Of a stretch of 64,000 nt of DNA, positions 48,789 to 58,111 are shown piece after piece. How positions within the stretch are numbered: position 1 is the first letter of the stretch; the number at the start of each line of letters is the position of its first letter. Source of the stretch: Erysipelotrichaceae bacterium. GTDB lineage: Bacteria; Bacillota_I; Bacilli_A; Erysipelotrichales; Erysipelotrichaceae. Under the pieces are notes generated by a model. That model was given only the letters and a program-made list of their open reading frames with translations, had not been told where the DNA came from and ran no database searches. Both the position numbers and the translations under genes were made by a program. The stretch is taken from the NCBI GenBank assembly GCA_017431225.1, contig JAFRLM010000022.1:1-64000 (forward strand), read 5' to 3'.

Positions 48789-48810
48789 AAAACGGGCAGC
48801 GCCCGTTTTT
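48789..48810 (+). terminator. Rho-independent terminator
   Basis: AAAACGGGC (48789-48797) with GCCCGTTTT (48801-48809) and T tail. Confidence 0.88.
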
Positions 48811-48917
48811 GTTTTGAAAAAGCGGCTCTGTCATGATAAGATTTGTATGCTTGCTGAAAGCACCTTTTTATAAATGCGTGCGTTTCGGCTGTGTGAAAGA
48901 CAGTAAGAGGTATTCCT

Positions 48918-50582
48918 ATGAAGAAAATCGATGAGATCCTGGTAGAAAAGATCGCTGAGACCGTTCAGCAGAAATATGACATCACGCCCGAAGCGGGACA
49001 GATCATGGTCGAGATCCCTAAAGACAACAGCAACGGGGATTATTCCACCAATATCGCCATGCGTCTGACCAAGATCCTGCGCAGACGTCCGCAGGAGATC
49101 GCCGCGGAGATCGTGGAAACACTGAAGGAGAAGCTTCCGGAAGCCGAATCCATCGAGATCGCCGGTCCCGGCTTCATCAACTTCTGGATGAAGAAGGACG
49201 CGCTTGCCAATGTCATCAACACCGTTATTGATCTGGGTGACGACTACGGCAAATGCGACGCCGGCCACGGCATCAAACTGCTTGAAGAATACGTCAGCGC
49301 CAACCCGACCGGACCGCTGCACTGCGGCCATGCCCGCGGTGCTGTCTGGGGTGACAGCTGTGTCCGTCTTATGAAAGCAGCCGGTTACCAGCCGACCAGA
49401 GAATACTACATCAACGATGCCGGCGCGCAGATCCACAACCTTGGTCTTTCGATCTACGCCCGTTATAAGGAACTCTTCGGACTGCCGTTCACGCTCCCGG
49501 AGGACGGCTATCACGGTGCCGATATCATCGAGACTGCCAAAGCGATCAAGGCAAGCGACGGTGATAAATGGCTGCACCTTCCGGAAGAGGAAGCTGTTGA
49601 AGGCCTGGCAAAGCTCGGCCGCGACAACAAGCTTGAAATCATCAAGCAGGACCTGGAGTACTACGGCTGTGCTTTTGACTCCTGGATCTCGGAAAAATGG
49701 ATCACCGAACAGGGCATGGTCGAGCAGGTCGTCGAAGAGATGCGCAGCAAGGGTCTGCTCTATGAGAAGGACGGCGCGATCTGGTTCGCCGCTTCCAAAT
49801 ACGGCGATGAGAAGGACAGAGTCTTAAAGAAGTCCGACGGTCATTACACCTATATGACACCGGATATCGCCAACCACAAATACAAGTACGACCGCGGCTA
49901 TGACGTCTTAGTCAATATCTGGGGTGCTGACCACCACGGTTATGTGCCGCGTATGAAAGCTGCGATGAAGGCGCTGGGCTATAACGCCGACAATCTTTAT
50001 GTCGATCTCTGCCAGATGGTCCGTATGATCGAAAACGGCGAAGAGGTCAAGATGTCCAAGCGTACCGGCAACGCCATCACATTGCGTGAGCTGATCGATG
50101 ATATCGGTCTCGACGCGGCTAGATACTTCTTCCTTTCCAAAGCGCTGGACAGCCATCTCGATCTCGATCTGAACCTGGCCAGAAGCCAGACCAACGAGAA
50201 CCCGGTCTACTATGTCCAGTATGCCTATGCCCGTATCTGCAGCGTTCTGCGCCAGGTCGGCAAAGCACCGGAAAAGCTTCCTTCCTACCAGCATCTGACA
50301 ACGGTCAAGGAGACTGATCTCTTAAAGCACATCAACTCCTTACCGGATGTGATCGCGGATGCCGCGGAGACCAGAAGCCCGAACAAGATCTGCAACTACG
50401 TCCAGAAGCTGGCAGCTTACTTCCATTCCTTCTACGGCGCCTGCAAGATCAACGATCCCCAGAACCCGGAAGTTTCCGCCGAGAGACTGGCTCTGGTCGA
50501 GGCGACCAGGATCACTCTGAAGAACGCACTCTGGCTGCTGGGTGTCAACGCTCCGGAAAGAATGCAGAAAGAAGAAGACTGA
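48918..50582 (+). CDS. argS: Arginyl-tRNA synthetase
   Basis: A 554-residue class I synthetase that charges tRNA-Arg. The HIGH-type motif is in SANPTGPLHCGHARGA (about residues 117-132), KMSKS-like KMSKRTGN at about 378-385, the N-terminal Add-1 domain with tRNA contacts and a C-terminal anticodon-binding DALR domain. Length is standard. AGAGG precedes the start. Single-gene unit with terminators on both sides. Confidence 0.97.
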   Translation: MKKIDEILVEKIAETVQQKYDITPEAGQIMVEIPKDNSNGDYSTNIAMRLTKILRRRPQEIAAEIVETLKEKLPEAESIEIAGPGFINFWMKKDALANVINTVIDLGDDYGKCDAGHGIKLLEEYVSANPTGPLHCGHARGAVWGDSCVRLMKAAGYQPTREYYINDAGAQIHNLGLSIYARYKELFGLPFTLPEDGYHGADIIETAKAIKASDGDKWLHLPEEEAVEGLAKLGRDNKLEIIKQDLEYYGCAFDSWISEKWITEQGMVEQVVEEMRSKGLLYEKDGAIWFAASKYGDEKDRVLKKSDGHYTYMTPDIANHKYKYDRGYDVLVNIWGADHHGYVPRMKAAMKALGYNADNLYVDLCQMVRMIENGEEVKMSKRTGNAITLRELIDDIGLDAARYFFLSKALDSHLDLDLNLARSQTNENPVYYVQYAYARICSVLRQVGKAPEKLPSYQHLTTVKETDLLKHINSLPDVIADAAETRSPNKICNYVQKLAAYFHSFYGACKINDPQNPEVSAERLALVEATRITLKNALWLLGVNAPERMQKEED

Positions 50583-50599
50583 GTTTCCTGAAATATCAC

Positions 50600-50625
50600 A
50601 AAGAGACCTGCGGGTCTCTTTTTCT
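50600..50625 (+). terminator. Rho-independent terminator after argS
   Basis: AAAGAGACC (50600-50608) with GGTCTCTTT (50613-50621), T tail. Confidence 0.9.
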
Positions 50626-50704
50626 TTGCTGCAGACCGCGTTCGCAGAAGAAAAGAAGAAGAGCTTTCGTTATAATAGAAAGGGAAAACCGGGAGGTAAA
50701 GTAT

Positions 50705-50974
50705 ATGAAAGCAGTGATCACGACCGTAGGCAAGGACCGTATCGGCATCCTGGCGATGATGGCCAATGCCTGCGCGGATAATCAGGTCAATGTGCTGGAC
50801 GTCTCACAGACGATTTTGGACGGAATATTTACGATGACGATGGTCGTCGATACCGAGGCCCTGTCCGTGCCGCTCTCTGATTTCGCGGCCTATCTGCAGG
50901 AGCTGGGCGATAAGAACGGTCTTGTCATCCGGCTGATGAATAAAGAGATCTTTGACTCGATGCACAGGGTGTAG
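50705..50974 (+). CDS. ACT-domain protein, UPF0237 family
   Basis: An 89-residue protein consisting of one ACT domain ([37 protein letters not shown], in part), the fold that binds amino acids or other small ligands to control enzymes. GGGAGG precedes the start and TATAAT lies at 50671-50676. The next gene begins two bases after its stop. This pair is conserved in many anaerobes and Bacillota, and the ACT protein probably senses a ligand for the larger partner. Confidence 0.92.
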   Translation: MKAVITTVGKDRIGILAMMANACADNQVNVLDVSQTILDGIFTMTMVVDTEALSVPLSDFAAYLQELGDKNGLVIRLMNKEIFDSMHRV

Positions 50975-50976
50975 CC

Positions 50977-52341
50977 ATGAACGAAGTTCGTACAAGTGAG
51001 ATCCTGGAAACGATCGAGATGATCGATAAGGAATGCCTGGACATCCGCACGATCACGATGGGCATTTCGCTTTTGGACTGCGCAGACAGTGACATTCACC
51101 GTTCCTGCGAGAAGATCGAAAAAAAGATCCTGCGTCTGGCGAAGGATCTGGTAAAAACGGGAGAGGAGATCTCCCTGACGTACGGTATCCCGGTCGTCAA
51201 CAAGCGGATCTCCGTTACTCCGATCGCTTTATTATGCGCGGTCTCCGGGGGCGACCCCGTGGAATACGCGCTGACGCTTGAAAAATGCGCACGTGAGCTC
51301 AATATCGATTTTATCGGCGGTTATTCAGCGCTGGTGCAGAAGGGTTTCTCGGCCGGTGACAGAGAACTGATCGAATCGATCCCGCGGGCTCTGGCCGCGA
51401 CTGAACACATCTGCGCCTCCGTCAATGTCGGCTCGACCAAAGCCGGTATCAATATGGACGCGGTGAAAATGATGGGCAGGATCGTCCGTGAATGCGCGGA
51501 GCTGACCGCAGAGCGCGACTCCTTAGGCGCTGCCAAGCTGGTCGTTCTCTGCAACGCTCCGGAAGACAATCCTTTCATGGCCGGTGCCTTCCATGGCGTC
51601 GGTGAACCGGACGCGGAGATCCATGTCGGTGTTTCCGGGCCCGGTGTCGTAAGAGCAGTCCTGGCCAAAGCGGACAAGACGCTTCCTCTGAATGAGATCG
51701 CGGAGCTCGTCAAGCGCACGGCTTTCAAGATCACCCGCATGGGACAGCTGGTCGGCTCGGTCGCCTCGCAGAAACTCGGTGTCCCGGCCGGCATCGTTGA
51801 CCTTTCTTTAGCGCCGACGCCGGCGGAAGGCGACTCGGTCGCGGAGATCCTGGAGGAAATGGGACTTGAATCCTGCGGCGCCTACGGAACAACGGCCTGT
51901 CTCGCGCTGTTGAATGACGCGGTGAAAAAAGGCGGTGTCATGGCAGCCCAGGCTGTCGGCGGACTTTCCGGATCCTTTATCCCGGTCTCGGAAGATGCCG
52001 GTATGATCCGCGCTGTAAAACGGGGAACGCTCAATCTGGAAAAACTGGAAGCGATGACCGCTGTCTGTTCCGTCGGTCTTGATATGGTGATCGTGCCCGG
52101 GGATACCCCGGCTGAGATCCTGTCCGGCGTGATCGCCGATGAGGCAGCGATCGGCATGGTGAATCTCAAGACGACCGCTGTCCGTATCATTCCCACGATC
52201 GGCAAAACGGAAGGCGAACACGTGAATTTCGGCGGACTTCTGGGAGAAGGGGATGTCATGCATATCAACCGCACCGGCAACGCGGTGCTGATTGGCCGCG
52301 GCGGCCGCATCCCATCACCGATGCAGGCGCTGAAGAACTAA
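50977..52341 (+). CDS. UPF0210 (DUF711, PFL-like) family protein
   Basis: A 454-residue cytosolic protein of the UPF0210/DUF711 family. Recognisable blocks are [14 protein letters not shown] near the N-terminus, [34 protein letters not shown] (in pieces) and the C-terminal [26 protein letters not shown]. The structure is known to resemble glycyl-radical/PFL-like folds but there is no radical glycine motif, and no reaction has been proven to my knowledge. It is coupled to the ACT protein with a 2-base gap. Function remains open. Confidence 0.92.
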   Translation: MNEVRTSEILETIEMIDKECLDIRTITMGISLLDCADSDIHRSCEKIEKKILRLAKDLVKTGEEISLTYGIPVVNKRISVTPIALLCAVSGGDPVEYALTLEKCARELNIDFIGGYSALVQKGFSAGDRELIESIPRALAATEHICASVNVGSTKAGINMDAVKMMGRIVRECAELTAERDSLGAAKLVVLCNAPEDNPFMAGAFHGVGEPDAEIHVGVSGPGVVRAVLAKADKTLPLNEIAELVKRTAFKITRMGQLVGSVASQKLGVPAGIVDLSLAPTPAEGDSVAEILEEMGLESCGAYGTTACLALLNDAVKKGGVMAAQAVGGLSGSFIPVSEDAGMIRAVKRGTLNLEKLEAMTAVCSVGLDMVIVPGDTPAEILSGVIADEAAIGMVNLKTTAVRIIPTIGKTEGEHVNFGGLLGEGDVMHINRTGNAVLIGRGGRIPSPMQALKN

Positions 52342-52402
52342 ACGGTATATAAAAACGTTCCTGTGCATGTATAATGAAGCTAAGAGATAAGGAGTAACAA
52401 AA

Positions 52403-52870
52403 ATGGAAAAATTATTCGCGGTCCTGGCCGCACTGCTTCTCGTGCTGACAGCCGCCGGCTGCAGCCAGAAAGAAAAAACCAAGACCTTTACTTTCGAAAA
52501 TCTGTCCATCACCGTTCCGGAAAGCTACAAGATGGAAGAGACATCCTATGACGGATTCGATTACTGTCTGGAAGGCGAAAAGCTCGTGATCTTCGTCAAC
52601 CGCACAGCGATCGCCGATATCCAGTCCTACGGTATTACCGAGGATCAGGTCTCTGAGATCGCGTATCAGGGCATGGAGATCAAGGAAAAAGACGGCATGA
52701 GCTATGGTGTCTATGACTACACCAGCGGCAGCGATAAATTCTATTACACTTACGGATTATTCAAGGACGACACCTATTACTGGGATGTGAACGTTGCCTG
52801 CCAGGATGCCGATAAAGCAACGCTGGCGGACCCGATGGTCACGATCCTCCAGAACGTTGAACTGAAGTAA
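52403..52870 (+). CDS. Small lipoprotein, unknown function
   Basis: A 155-residue exported protein with a signal peptide and lipobox (TAAGC, Cys20). The mature part is a compact beta-rich domain (FTFENLSITVPESYKMEE, then YDYTSGSDKFYYTYGLFKDDTYYWDVNVACQ, in pieces) resembling small lipoproteins of gut Bacillota with a PsbP/MOG1-like layout; I do not recognise a named family. AGGAG before ATG and TATAAT at 52370-52375. The following membrane protein begins three bases after its stop. Confidence 0.75.
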   Translation: MEKLFAVLAALLLVLTAAGCSQKEKTKTFTFENLSITVPESYKMEETSYDGFDYCLEGEKLVIFVNRTAIADIQSYGITEDQVSEIAYQGMEIKEKDGMSYGVYDYTSGSDKFYYTYGLFKDDTYYWDVNVACQDADKATLADPMVTILQNVELK

Positions 52871-52873
52871 AAC

Positions 52874-53176
52874 ATGAAAAAAGTCTACGCGGCCGGTATC
52901 CTTTCGCTGCTGTTCTGCGCTGTTGGAACGCTCATCAACTATCTGTATTACCGGGAAAACAATCATCTCCTTCTGTGTTTCCGGACATACGGAGGAGAGA
53001 TCACAATCGAGCACGGTTTCGCGCTGCGGGCAGTCCACATCTATGGAATGACACCCGACGCTGTCACCACCCACAGCCTGCGTTTCTCGCCGATCGGTAT
53101 GCTGGCAACGCTGCTGGTGAGTTTCGGCATACTGCTGCTGATCCTGACGCTCGCAGGGAGACTTTTAAAGAAATAA
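52874..53176 (+). CDS. Small membrane protein, unknown function
   Basis: A 100-residue protein with membrane helices at about residues 5-24 and 73-96 and an outside loop of about 45 residues (HLLLCFRTYGGEITIEHGFALRAVHIYG, in part). No family recognised. The ATG follows the lipoprotein stop by three bases, so it is probably translated from the same message; a terminator with a long loop follows. Confidence 0.6.
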   Translation: MKKVYAAGILSLLFCAVGTLINYLYYRENNHLLLCFRTYGGEITIEHGFALRAVHIYGMTPDAVTTHSLRFSPIGMLATLLVSFGILLLILTLAGRLLKK

Positions 53177-53190
53177 TCGTTATGAAGTTG

Positions 53191-53229
53191 AAACGGTCTC
53201 TTCCTGACAGTGCCGGAGGAGACCGTTTT
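53191..53229 (+). terminator. Terminator with long loop
   Basis: AAACGGTCTC (53191-53200) pairs with GAGACCGTTT (53219-53228); an 18-base loop and short T run. Confidence 0.65.
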
Positions 53230-53259
53230 CTATTATGGCTATAAGCCGGGAGGCGAAAT

Positions 53260-53604
53260 ATGAAAAGAGCATTTCATGGCATGATCCTCTTTCTGCTGGC
53301 AGCGGGCCTGCTTGCGGGCTGCAGCGCACCGGCATCCGGACAGCCGTCCGGACAGTCGGCGGAACCGGCGCCGGTGAAGGAGACCGTGCAGGAAAAGATC
53401 GGTGAGGATAAAGCGAAGGAAAAAGCGCTTGCGGAAGCCGGATTCTCCGCGGCTGAAGTGACGGAGCTCAAGGTGGAAGCGGACCGGGAGAACGGAAAAG
53501 AGGTCTACGAGGTCGGCTTCAAGAACGGCGGCTTCGAATATGATATCGATGTCGATGCCTATACCGGCGAGATCCTTCTGGTCGAAAAGGAAGCGGATGA
53601 CTGA
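53260..53604 (+). CDS. PepSY-domain lipoprotein
   Basis: A 114-residue exported lipoprotein: signal peptide with lipobox (LLAGC, Cys21), a Pro/Ser-rich linker and one PepSY domain (KAKEKALAEAGFSAAEV, then YEVGFKNGGFEYDIDVDAYTGEIL, in part). PepSY domains are thought to inhibit proteases or sense stress at the cell surface. GGGAGG before ATG. It lies directly upstream of a two-component system, which may be a functional link, but a terminator separates them. Confidence 0.88.
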   Translation: MKRAFHGMILFLLAAGLLAGCSAPASGQPSGQSAEPAPVKETVQEKIGEDKAKEKALAEAGFSAAEVTELKVEADRENGKEVYEVGFKNGGFEYDIDVDAYTGEILLVEKEADD

Positions 53605-53626
53605 ACCTGCTGAATGAACGTTCAGC

Positions 53627-53650
53627 AAAAGCGGCAAAGCCGCTTTTTTT
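53627..53650 (+). terminator. Rho-independent terminator
   Basis: AAAAGCGGC (53627-53635) with GCCGCTTTT (53639-53647) and a T run. Confidence 0.9.
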
Positions 53651-53669
53651 CTTTCTCGAAAGCAGGATA

Positions 53670-53684
53670 TTAAGCAAATCTTAA
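53670..53684 (+). promoter_or_regulatory. Putative response-regulator box before the two-component operon
   Basis: TTAAGCAAATCTTAA holds two TTAA half-sites 11 bp apart, and weaker TTCAA and TTTTAA copies follow at about 10-bp steps. A 14/15 match lies at 56474-56488. Direct repeats at helical-turn spacing are typical for OmpR-type regulators. Confidence 0.6.
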
Positions 53685-53749
53685 ACGTTCTTCAACTTTC
53701 TTTTTAATATTGCCGTAAGTAAAATTTGAGATAGAAAGAGAGGTGCAAT

Positions 53750-54448
53750 ATGGTCAATATTCTGATCTGCGACGATGAGACTGATATCGTGAACGCACTG
53801 AAAATATACCTGAACGATCCGGAGTATACGCTCTTCACCGCGGCCAACGGCAAGGAGGCGGTCGAGATCGTTGAAAACAATGAGATCCATCTGATCCTGA
53901 TGGACATCATGATGCCGGTCATGGACGGCATCACCGCTATGGCAAAGATCCGCGAGGAGCACAATCTGCCGATCATCCTGCTGACAGCGAAAAGCGAGGA
54001 TACCGATAAGATCCTCGGTCTGAATGTCGGCGCGGATGACTACATCACCAAACCGTTCAATCCTCTTGAAGTCTCGGCCCGGGTGCGCTCGCAGCTGCGC
54101 CGTTATCTGAAACTGGGAGGCGGTGTCTCCGGTCAGGAAGTCATCACGATCGGCGGCATCGAGCTGAACGATCTTTCCAAGGAAGTCAGTGTCGACGGTG
54201 AGCCGGTCGCGCTGACACCGAAAGAATACGAGATCCTGAAATTCCTGATGTCCAGCCCCGGTCAGGTCTTCTCTCCGAAGGAGATCTACAGTACCGTCTG
54301 GAAAGAAAAACCCTACGGCGCCGACAATACGGTCGCCGTTCATATCCGCCATCTGCGCGAGAAACTTGAGATCGACCCGGCCGACCCGCGCTATATCAAG
54401 GTGATCTTCGGCCAGGGCTACAAGTTTGAGAAAGGTCGTGTATCATGA
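53750..54448 (+). CDS. OmpR/PhoB-family response regulator (VanR-like)
   Basis: A 232-residue regulator. The receiver domain has the acidic pocket (CDDE, Asp8/Asp9), the phosphoacceptor Asp52 in LILMDIMMP, Thr79 and Lys101 (ITKPF). The C-terminal winged helix shows LTPKEYEILKFLMSSPGQVFS and AVHIRHLREKLE. AGAGAGGTG precedes the start. Its stop overlaps the kinase start by four bases. The box at 53670-53684 suggests autoregulation, and its copy at 56474-56488 a target in the next operon. Confidence 0.94.
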   Translation: MVNILICDDETDIVNALKIYLNDPEYTLFTAANGKEAVEIVENNEIHLILMDIMMPVMDGITAMAKIREEHNLPIILLTAKSEDTDKILGLNVGADDYITKPFNPLEVSARVRSQLRRYLKLGGGVSGQEVITIGGIELNDLSKEVSVDGEPVALTPKEYEILKFLMSSPGQVFSPKEIYSTVWKEKPYGADNTVAVHIRHLREKLEIDPADPRYIKVIFGQGYKFEKGRVS

Positions 54449-56409
54449 AGTCGTTTTTCCGGACTGCCGTCGGCAAGACCGTCCTGTTCCTGGTCATCCT
54501 GCTGTCACTGTGCGCTTTTGCCGCTTCTGCCTTCACCGCGACGGCACTGGTCGCGGAGCAGGCGTACGCAAAGAGCGGGGAACAGTTCTACTATGACCTC
54601 TACGCCCGCGATCATCTGATCAATGACGCCTGGAGCGACGTCTGGTCCTACGAACACGGACAGCTGCCCGGCCAGAGCACAGCGGAAGCGGAAAGCGTTC
54701 CCGAAACGATCGTCGTGGAAGATGACGGGAATGTCGTCTTCCGTCTCTCTGACAGCGCGGGCAATGTCCTTGTTTCCTCAAAGAGCGCAACGGACACGGA
54801 CTGGCAGTACCACCTCTATTTCGGAGCTCTCCGCGAAGAGGGAAACACCAGTGAAGTTTTCTATAACGATGTCCCGGTCCCGGAGCAGGAAGGGGTGAAA
54901 GCCTATACCTATGATGTCCGTTTCCTGGAGGGTTTTCCGCAGAATGACGATTACCGTCTTTACCGCGGGATCCTTTCCAAAGTGTATGAACTGCGCTATC
55001 ATGTGCTCTTCTTCATCCCGCTTTTCAGCGCGCTCGCGATCTTTGCCTTTGTGGCTCTGATGGCTTCCGCGGCCCGCTCCCCGCTGGATGAGGAACTGCA
55101 TCCCGGTCCGCTGAACAGTATTCCTTTCGATCTGCTTGCAGCTGCTGTCGCCGGCGGTGTCGGACTGTTTGTCTATGCGTTGATCACTGCCGCTGAAGGC
55201 AGTGACGGACAGGAGATCGTCGCTGCTGTTATATCCATGATCGCGGTATTGACCGGAGCTCTTGGCTTATGCGTCAGTATGGCTGCCCGGATCAAGCAGA
55301 AGAATCTGATCAGAGGATCCTTCTGTTACTGGCTGCTCATGTGGATCTGGAAGATCCTGAAAGCCGTTCTCCGTTTCCTGGTCCGTTTCGGTAAAGGTCT
55401 GCTGGATTTTGTCCGCAGTATCCCGCTGGTCTGGAAGACATGTCTGTTGATCGCTGCTGTTCTTGTCGTGGAACTGGTCGCTGCCGGTGTGGGAGGCTAT
55501 TATGGGTTCGCAGATCTCGCGATCGCCGAACACTTTATCTTCATCCCGGCGATCCTGTATCTCGCGATCGTGCTGCGCCGTCTGCAGAAGGGCGGCGAGG
55601 CGCTCGCCAGCGGAGATATGAGCTACCACACGGATACCAAGGGCATGTTGTTTGACTTTAAGCAGCACGGCGAGAATCTCAATAATATCGCCGGCGGCAT
55701 GAATATCGCGGTCAGCGAGAGATTGAAGAGCGAACGCATGAAGACCGAGCTGATCACCAATGTTTCCCATGACATCAAGACCCCGCTGACTTCGATCATC
55801 AACTACGCGACCCTGATCGGTCAGGAGAGGACCAAGAACGAAAAGATCCACGAATATTCCGAGGTCCTGGTCCGCCAGTCGGATAAGCTGAAACGGCTGA
55901 TCGAGGATCTCGTCGAAGCTTCCAAAGCCTCGACCGGCAATCTTGAGGTCCATCCGGTACCGAGCGATGCCTCGATCTTCTTGGAGCAGGCATCGGGCGA
56001 GTACGAGGAAAAACTGCAGAAGTCTGAGCTGACACTGATCACCAGCCGTCCCGAACATCCGGTACGCATCATGGCCGACGGCAGAAGGATGTGGCGTATC
56101 TTCGACAATCTGATGAACAATATCTGCAAGTACGCGCAGCCCGGAACCCGCGTCTACCTTTCCCTCGAAGAGGATAAGGAGAAGGGCAATGCCGTGATCA
56201 CCTTCAAGAACACCTCAAGGGACGCGCTGAACATCTCGGAAGAAGAACTGATGGAGCGTTTCACCCGCGGTGACAGTTCCCGTAATACCGAAGGCAACGG
56301 CCTCGGTCTCTCGATCGCCCGCAGCATGGCGGAACTGCAGGGCGGCACCCTGAAGCTCGCGATCGACGGTGACCTGTTCAAGGCGATCCTGACCTTCCCT
56401 CTGATCTAA
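54445..56409 (+). CDS. Sensor histidine kinase with multi-helix membrane domain
   Basis: A 654-residue kinase. A first membrane helix (about 8-30) and an extracellular domain (about 35-185) are followed by about six more helices (190-390), then a short linker, the HisKA dimer domain with His442 in NVSHDIKTPLTS and an ATP-binding domain. N box RIFDNLMNNICKYA and G2 box GNGLGLSIA are clear. The usual DxGxG G1 box is replaced by FKNTSRDALNISEEEL, a form shared by a large group of Bacillota kinases. The multi-helix sensor is unusual for VanS-like kinases and may sense a membrane-borne signal. Four-base overlap with the regulator gene; terminator follows. Confidence 0.92.
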   Translation: MKSFFRTAVGKTVLFLVILLSLCAFAASAFTATALVAEQAYAKSGEQFYYDLYARDHLINDAWSDVWSYEHGQLPGQSTAEAESVPETIVVEDDGNVVFRLSDSAGNVLVSSKSATDTDWQYHLYFGALREEGNTSEVFYNDVPVPEQEGVKAYTYDVRFLEGFPQNDDYRLYRGILSKVYELRYHVLFFIPLFSALAIFAFVALMASAARSPLDEELHPGPLNSIPFDLLAAAVAGGVGLFVYALITAAEGSDGQEIVAAVISMIAVLTGALGLCVSMAARIKQKNLIRGSFCYWLLMWIWKILKAVLRFLVRFGKGLLDFVRSIPLVWKTCLLIAAVLVVELVAAGVGGYYGFADLAIAEHFIFIPAILYLAIVLRRLQKGGEALASGDMSYHTDTKGMLFDFKQHGENLNNIAGGMNIAVSERLKSERMKTELITNVSHDIKTPLTSIINYATLIGQERTKNEKIHEYSEVLVRQSDKLKRLIEDLVEASKASTGNLEVHPVPSDASIFLEQASGEYEEKLQKSELTLITSRPEHPVRIMADGRRMWRIFDNLMNNICKYAQPGTRVYLSLEEDKEKGNAVITFKNTSRDALNISEEELMERFTRGDSSRNTEGNGLGLSIARSMAELQGGTLKLAIDGDLFKAILTFPLI

Positions 56410-56414
56410 TGAAT

Positions 56415-56440
56415 AAAGTGTGCTCCGGCACACTTTTTTT
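56415..56440 (+). terminator. Rho-independent terminator after the kinase gene
   Basis: AAAGTGTGC (56415-56423) with GCACACTTT (56428-56436), loop TCCG, T run. Confidence 0.9.
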
Positions 56441-56473
56441 GTGCGTAAAACCGTTTGTTCTTCTTTGTCCTCC

Positions 56474-56488
56474 TTAAGCAAACCTTAA
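56474..56488 (+). promoter_or_regulatory. Putative response-regulator box before the glycosyltransferase operon
   Basis: TTAAGCAAACCTTAA differs by one base from the box in front of the two-component operon. A further CTTAA lies about 34 bp from the first, in phase with it. Confidence 0.6.
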
Positions 56489-56555
56489 TCTTTTTGCCCG
56501 TTTTTTCTTAATCGGGACCTTTTTTAGAATGAAAGTGTAAAAAGGAGAAAAGAAT

Positions 56556-57812
56556 ATGGATGCGATAAAGATGATCAATTATCTGATCGGCCTGCTGTTT
56601 GTTGCCGCGTATGCCTATCAGTTTCTGTATATCCCGCTCTCGCTTTTCGGCAAAGAAAAGAAAAAGGACACGGAGATCCGCGAACACGATTACGCAGTCC
56701 TGATCTGCGCCCGAAATGAGGAGGAAGTCATCGGCGATCTGCTCGACAGTATCGCTGCCCAGGATTATCCCGCGGAGCATATCCACTGTTTCGTCATGGC
56801 GGACAACTGCACCGACGCCACGGCCGAAGCTGCCGTGAAACACGGCGCGGCCGTCTTTGAACGCTTCAACAACCGCGAAGTCGGCAAGGGCTACGCGCTG
56901 AACGAGCTCCTGAAAAAGATCCCGGAGGATGTGGCCTCAAAGATCAAAGGCTACTTCGTCTTTGACGCCGATAACCTGCTGAAGAAGGATTATTTCACGC
57001 AGATGAATAAAAAGGTCTGTGAAGGCAATGAGCTGATCACGAGTTACCGCAACTCCAAGAACTACTCCCATAACTGGATCTCCGCGGCTTACGCCCTGTG
57101 GTTTCTCCGGGAAAGCCGTTATCTGAACTATCCCCGTTATCTCTGCGCCGGCAGCGGCGCGGTCTCCGGTACCGGCTTCTACTTCAGCCGCGCGATCGCC
57201 GAGGAGAACGGCGGCTGGCCGTACCATCTTCTGACAGAAGACATCGAATTCTCCGCCGATCAGATCCTGAAGGGAAGAAAGATCGCCTTCTGTCGCGAGG
57301 CCGAACTCTATGATGAGCAGCCGGTCACCTTCACCCATTCCTATAAACAGCGGCTGCGCTGGGCCAAGGGCTATTTCCAGGTCTTTCAGAAATATGGAAA
57401 AGCGCTGATCGCCGGGGCGCTCCGGGGCAGTTTTGCCTGCTACGATATGCTGAATACGATCATGCCGGCCTTCTTCCTTTCCGCGCTCTCGCTGCTTTTG
57501 AACGGCATCTGTCTCCTCTGCAGCCTGAAAGACCCCAACGCGCTGCTGACGGTCCTGCAGTCTCTCGGGGAGACACTGCGCAGCGTCTATCTGATGTTCT
57601 GCGTCTTAGGCGCCATCACGACTTTCAGCGAATGGAAAAAGATCGACTGTCCGCCGCTTAAAAAGATCCTCTATATCTTCAGCTTCCCGCTGTTCATGAT
57701 GACCTATCTGCCGATCGCTCTGCTGTCGCTTTTCACTTCTGTGTCCTGGGAACCGATCCCCCATACTTTCTCGAGAAAACGCCTTTACCGGGAGGCGAAG
57801 GGGAGATCCTGA
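56556..57812 (+). CDS. Processive family 2 glycosyltransferase (membrane)
   Basis: A 418-residue membrane-bound GT2 enzyme. An N-terminal helix (about 5-27) precedes the GT-A domain with CARNEEEVIGDLLDSI, the FDADN metal-binding DxD, TEDIEFSADQI and QRLRWAKGYFQVF; the last is the QxxRW motif of processive synthases. Three to four helices end the protein. Similar enzymes build beta-linked exopolysaccharides or add sugars to lipid carriers; product unknown. AAAGGAG before the ATG. The operon is headed by a box matching that of the two-component system, so the polymer may be made on its command. Confidence 0.9.
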   Translation: MDAIKMINYLIGLLFVAAYAYQFLYIPLSLFGKEKKKDTEIREHDYAVLICARNEEEVIGDLLDSIAAQDYPAEHIHCFVMADNCTDATAEAAVKHGAAVFERFNNREVGKGYALNELLKKIPEDVASKIKGYFVFDADNLLKKDYFTQMNKKVCEGNELITSYRNSKNYSHNWISAAYALWFLRESRYLNYPRYLCAGSGAVSGTGFYFSRAIAEENGGWPYHLLTEDIEFSADQILKGRKIAFCREAELYDEQPVTFTHSYKQRLRWAKGYFQVFQKYGKALIAGALRGSFACYDMLNTIMPAFFLSALSLLLNGICLLCSLKDPNALLTVLQSLGETLRSVYLMFCVLGAITTFSEWKKIDCPPLKKILYIFSFPLFMMTYLPIALLSLFTSVSWEPIPHTFSRKRLYREAKGRS

Positions 57813-58105
57813 TGAACCGGCTTAAGAAGATCCTGGTCTTTCTCACCCGGCCCCGTTTCCTGCTCTGCTTCGGACTGGCCTGGATGCTGACGAACGGCTG
57901 GGCCTATCTCTTTGTGCTTCTGGGTCCGGCGCTGCATCTGCCGTTCCTGACGACAGTGGGCGGCGGCCATCTGGCGCTGCTCTGGCTTCCCTTTACCCCG
58001 GAGAAGATCCTGACGGTCGCGATCGCCGTGCGGCTGTTAAAGCTCCTGTTCCCGGAAGACAGGGAGACACTGCGCCAGCTGCTCGATCTTTCCGTCAAAG
58101 CCTGA
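57812..58105 (+). CDS. Small membrane protein co-translated with the GT2 enzyme
   Basis: A 97-residue protein with two hydrophobic segments (about 10-45, broken by charged spots, and 58-75). Its ATG overlaps the glycosyltransferase stop by one base (TGATG), so the two are made together. No family recognised. It could be an accessory subunit of the glycosyltransferase, as in other synthase complexes. Confidence 0.65.
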   Translation: MNRLKKILVFLTRPRFLLCFGLAWMLTNGWAYLFVLLGPALHLPFLTTVGGGHLALLWLPFTPEKILTVAIAVRLLKLLFPEDRETLRQLLDLSVKA

Positions 58106-58111
58106 CCGTAA

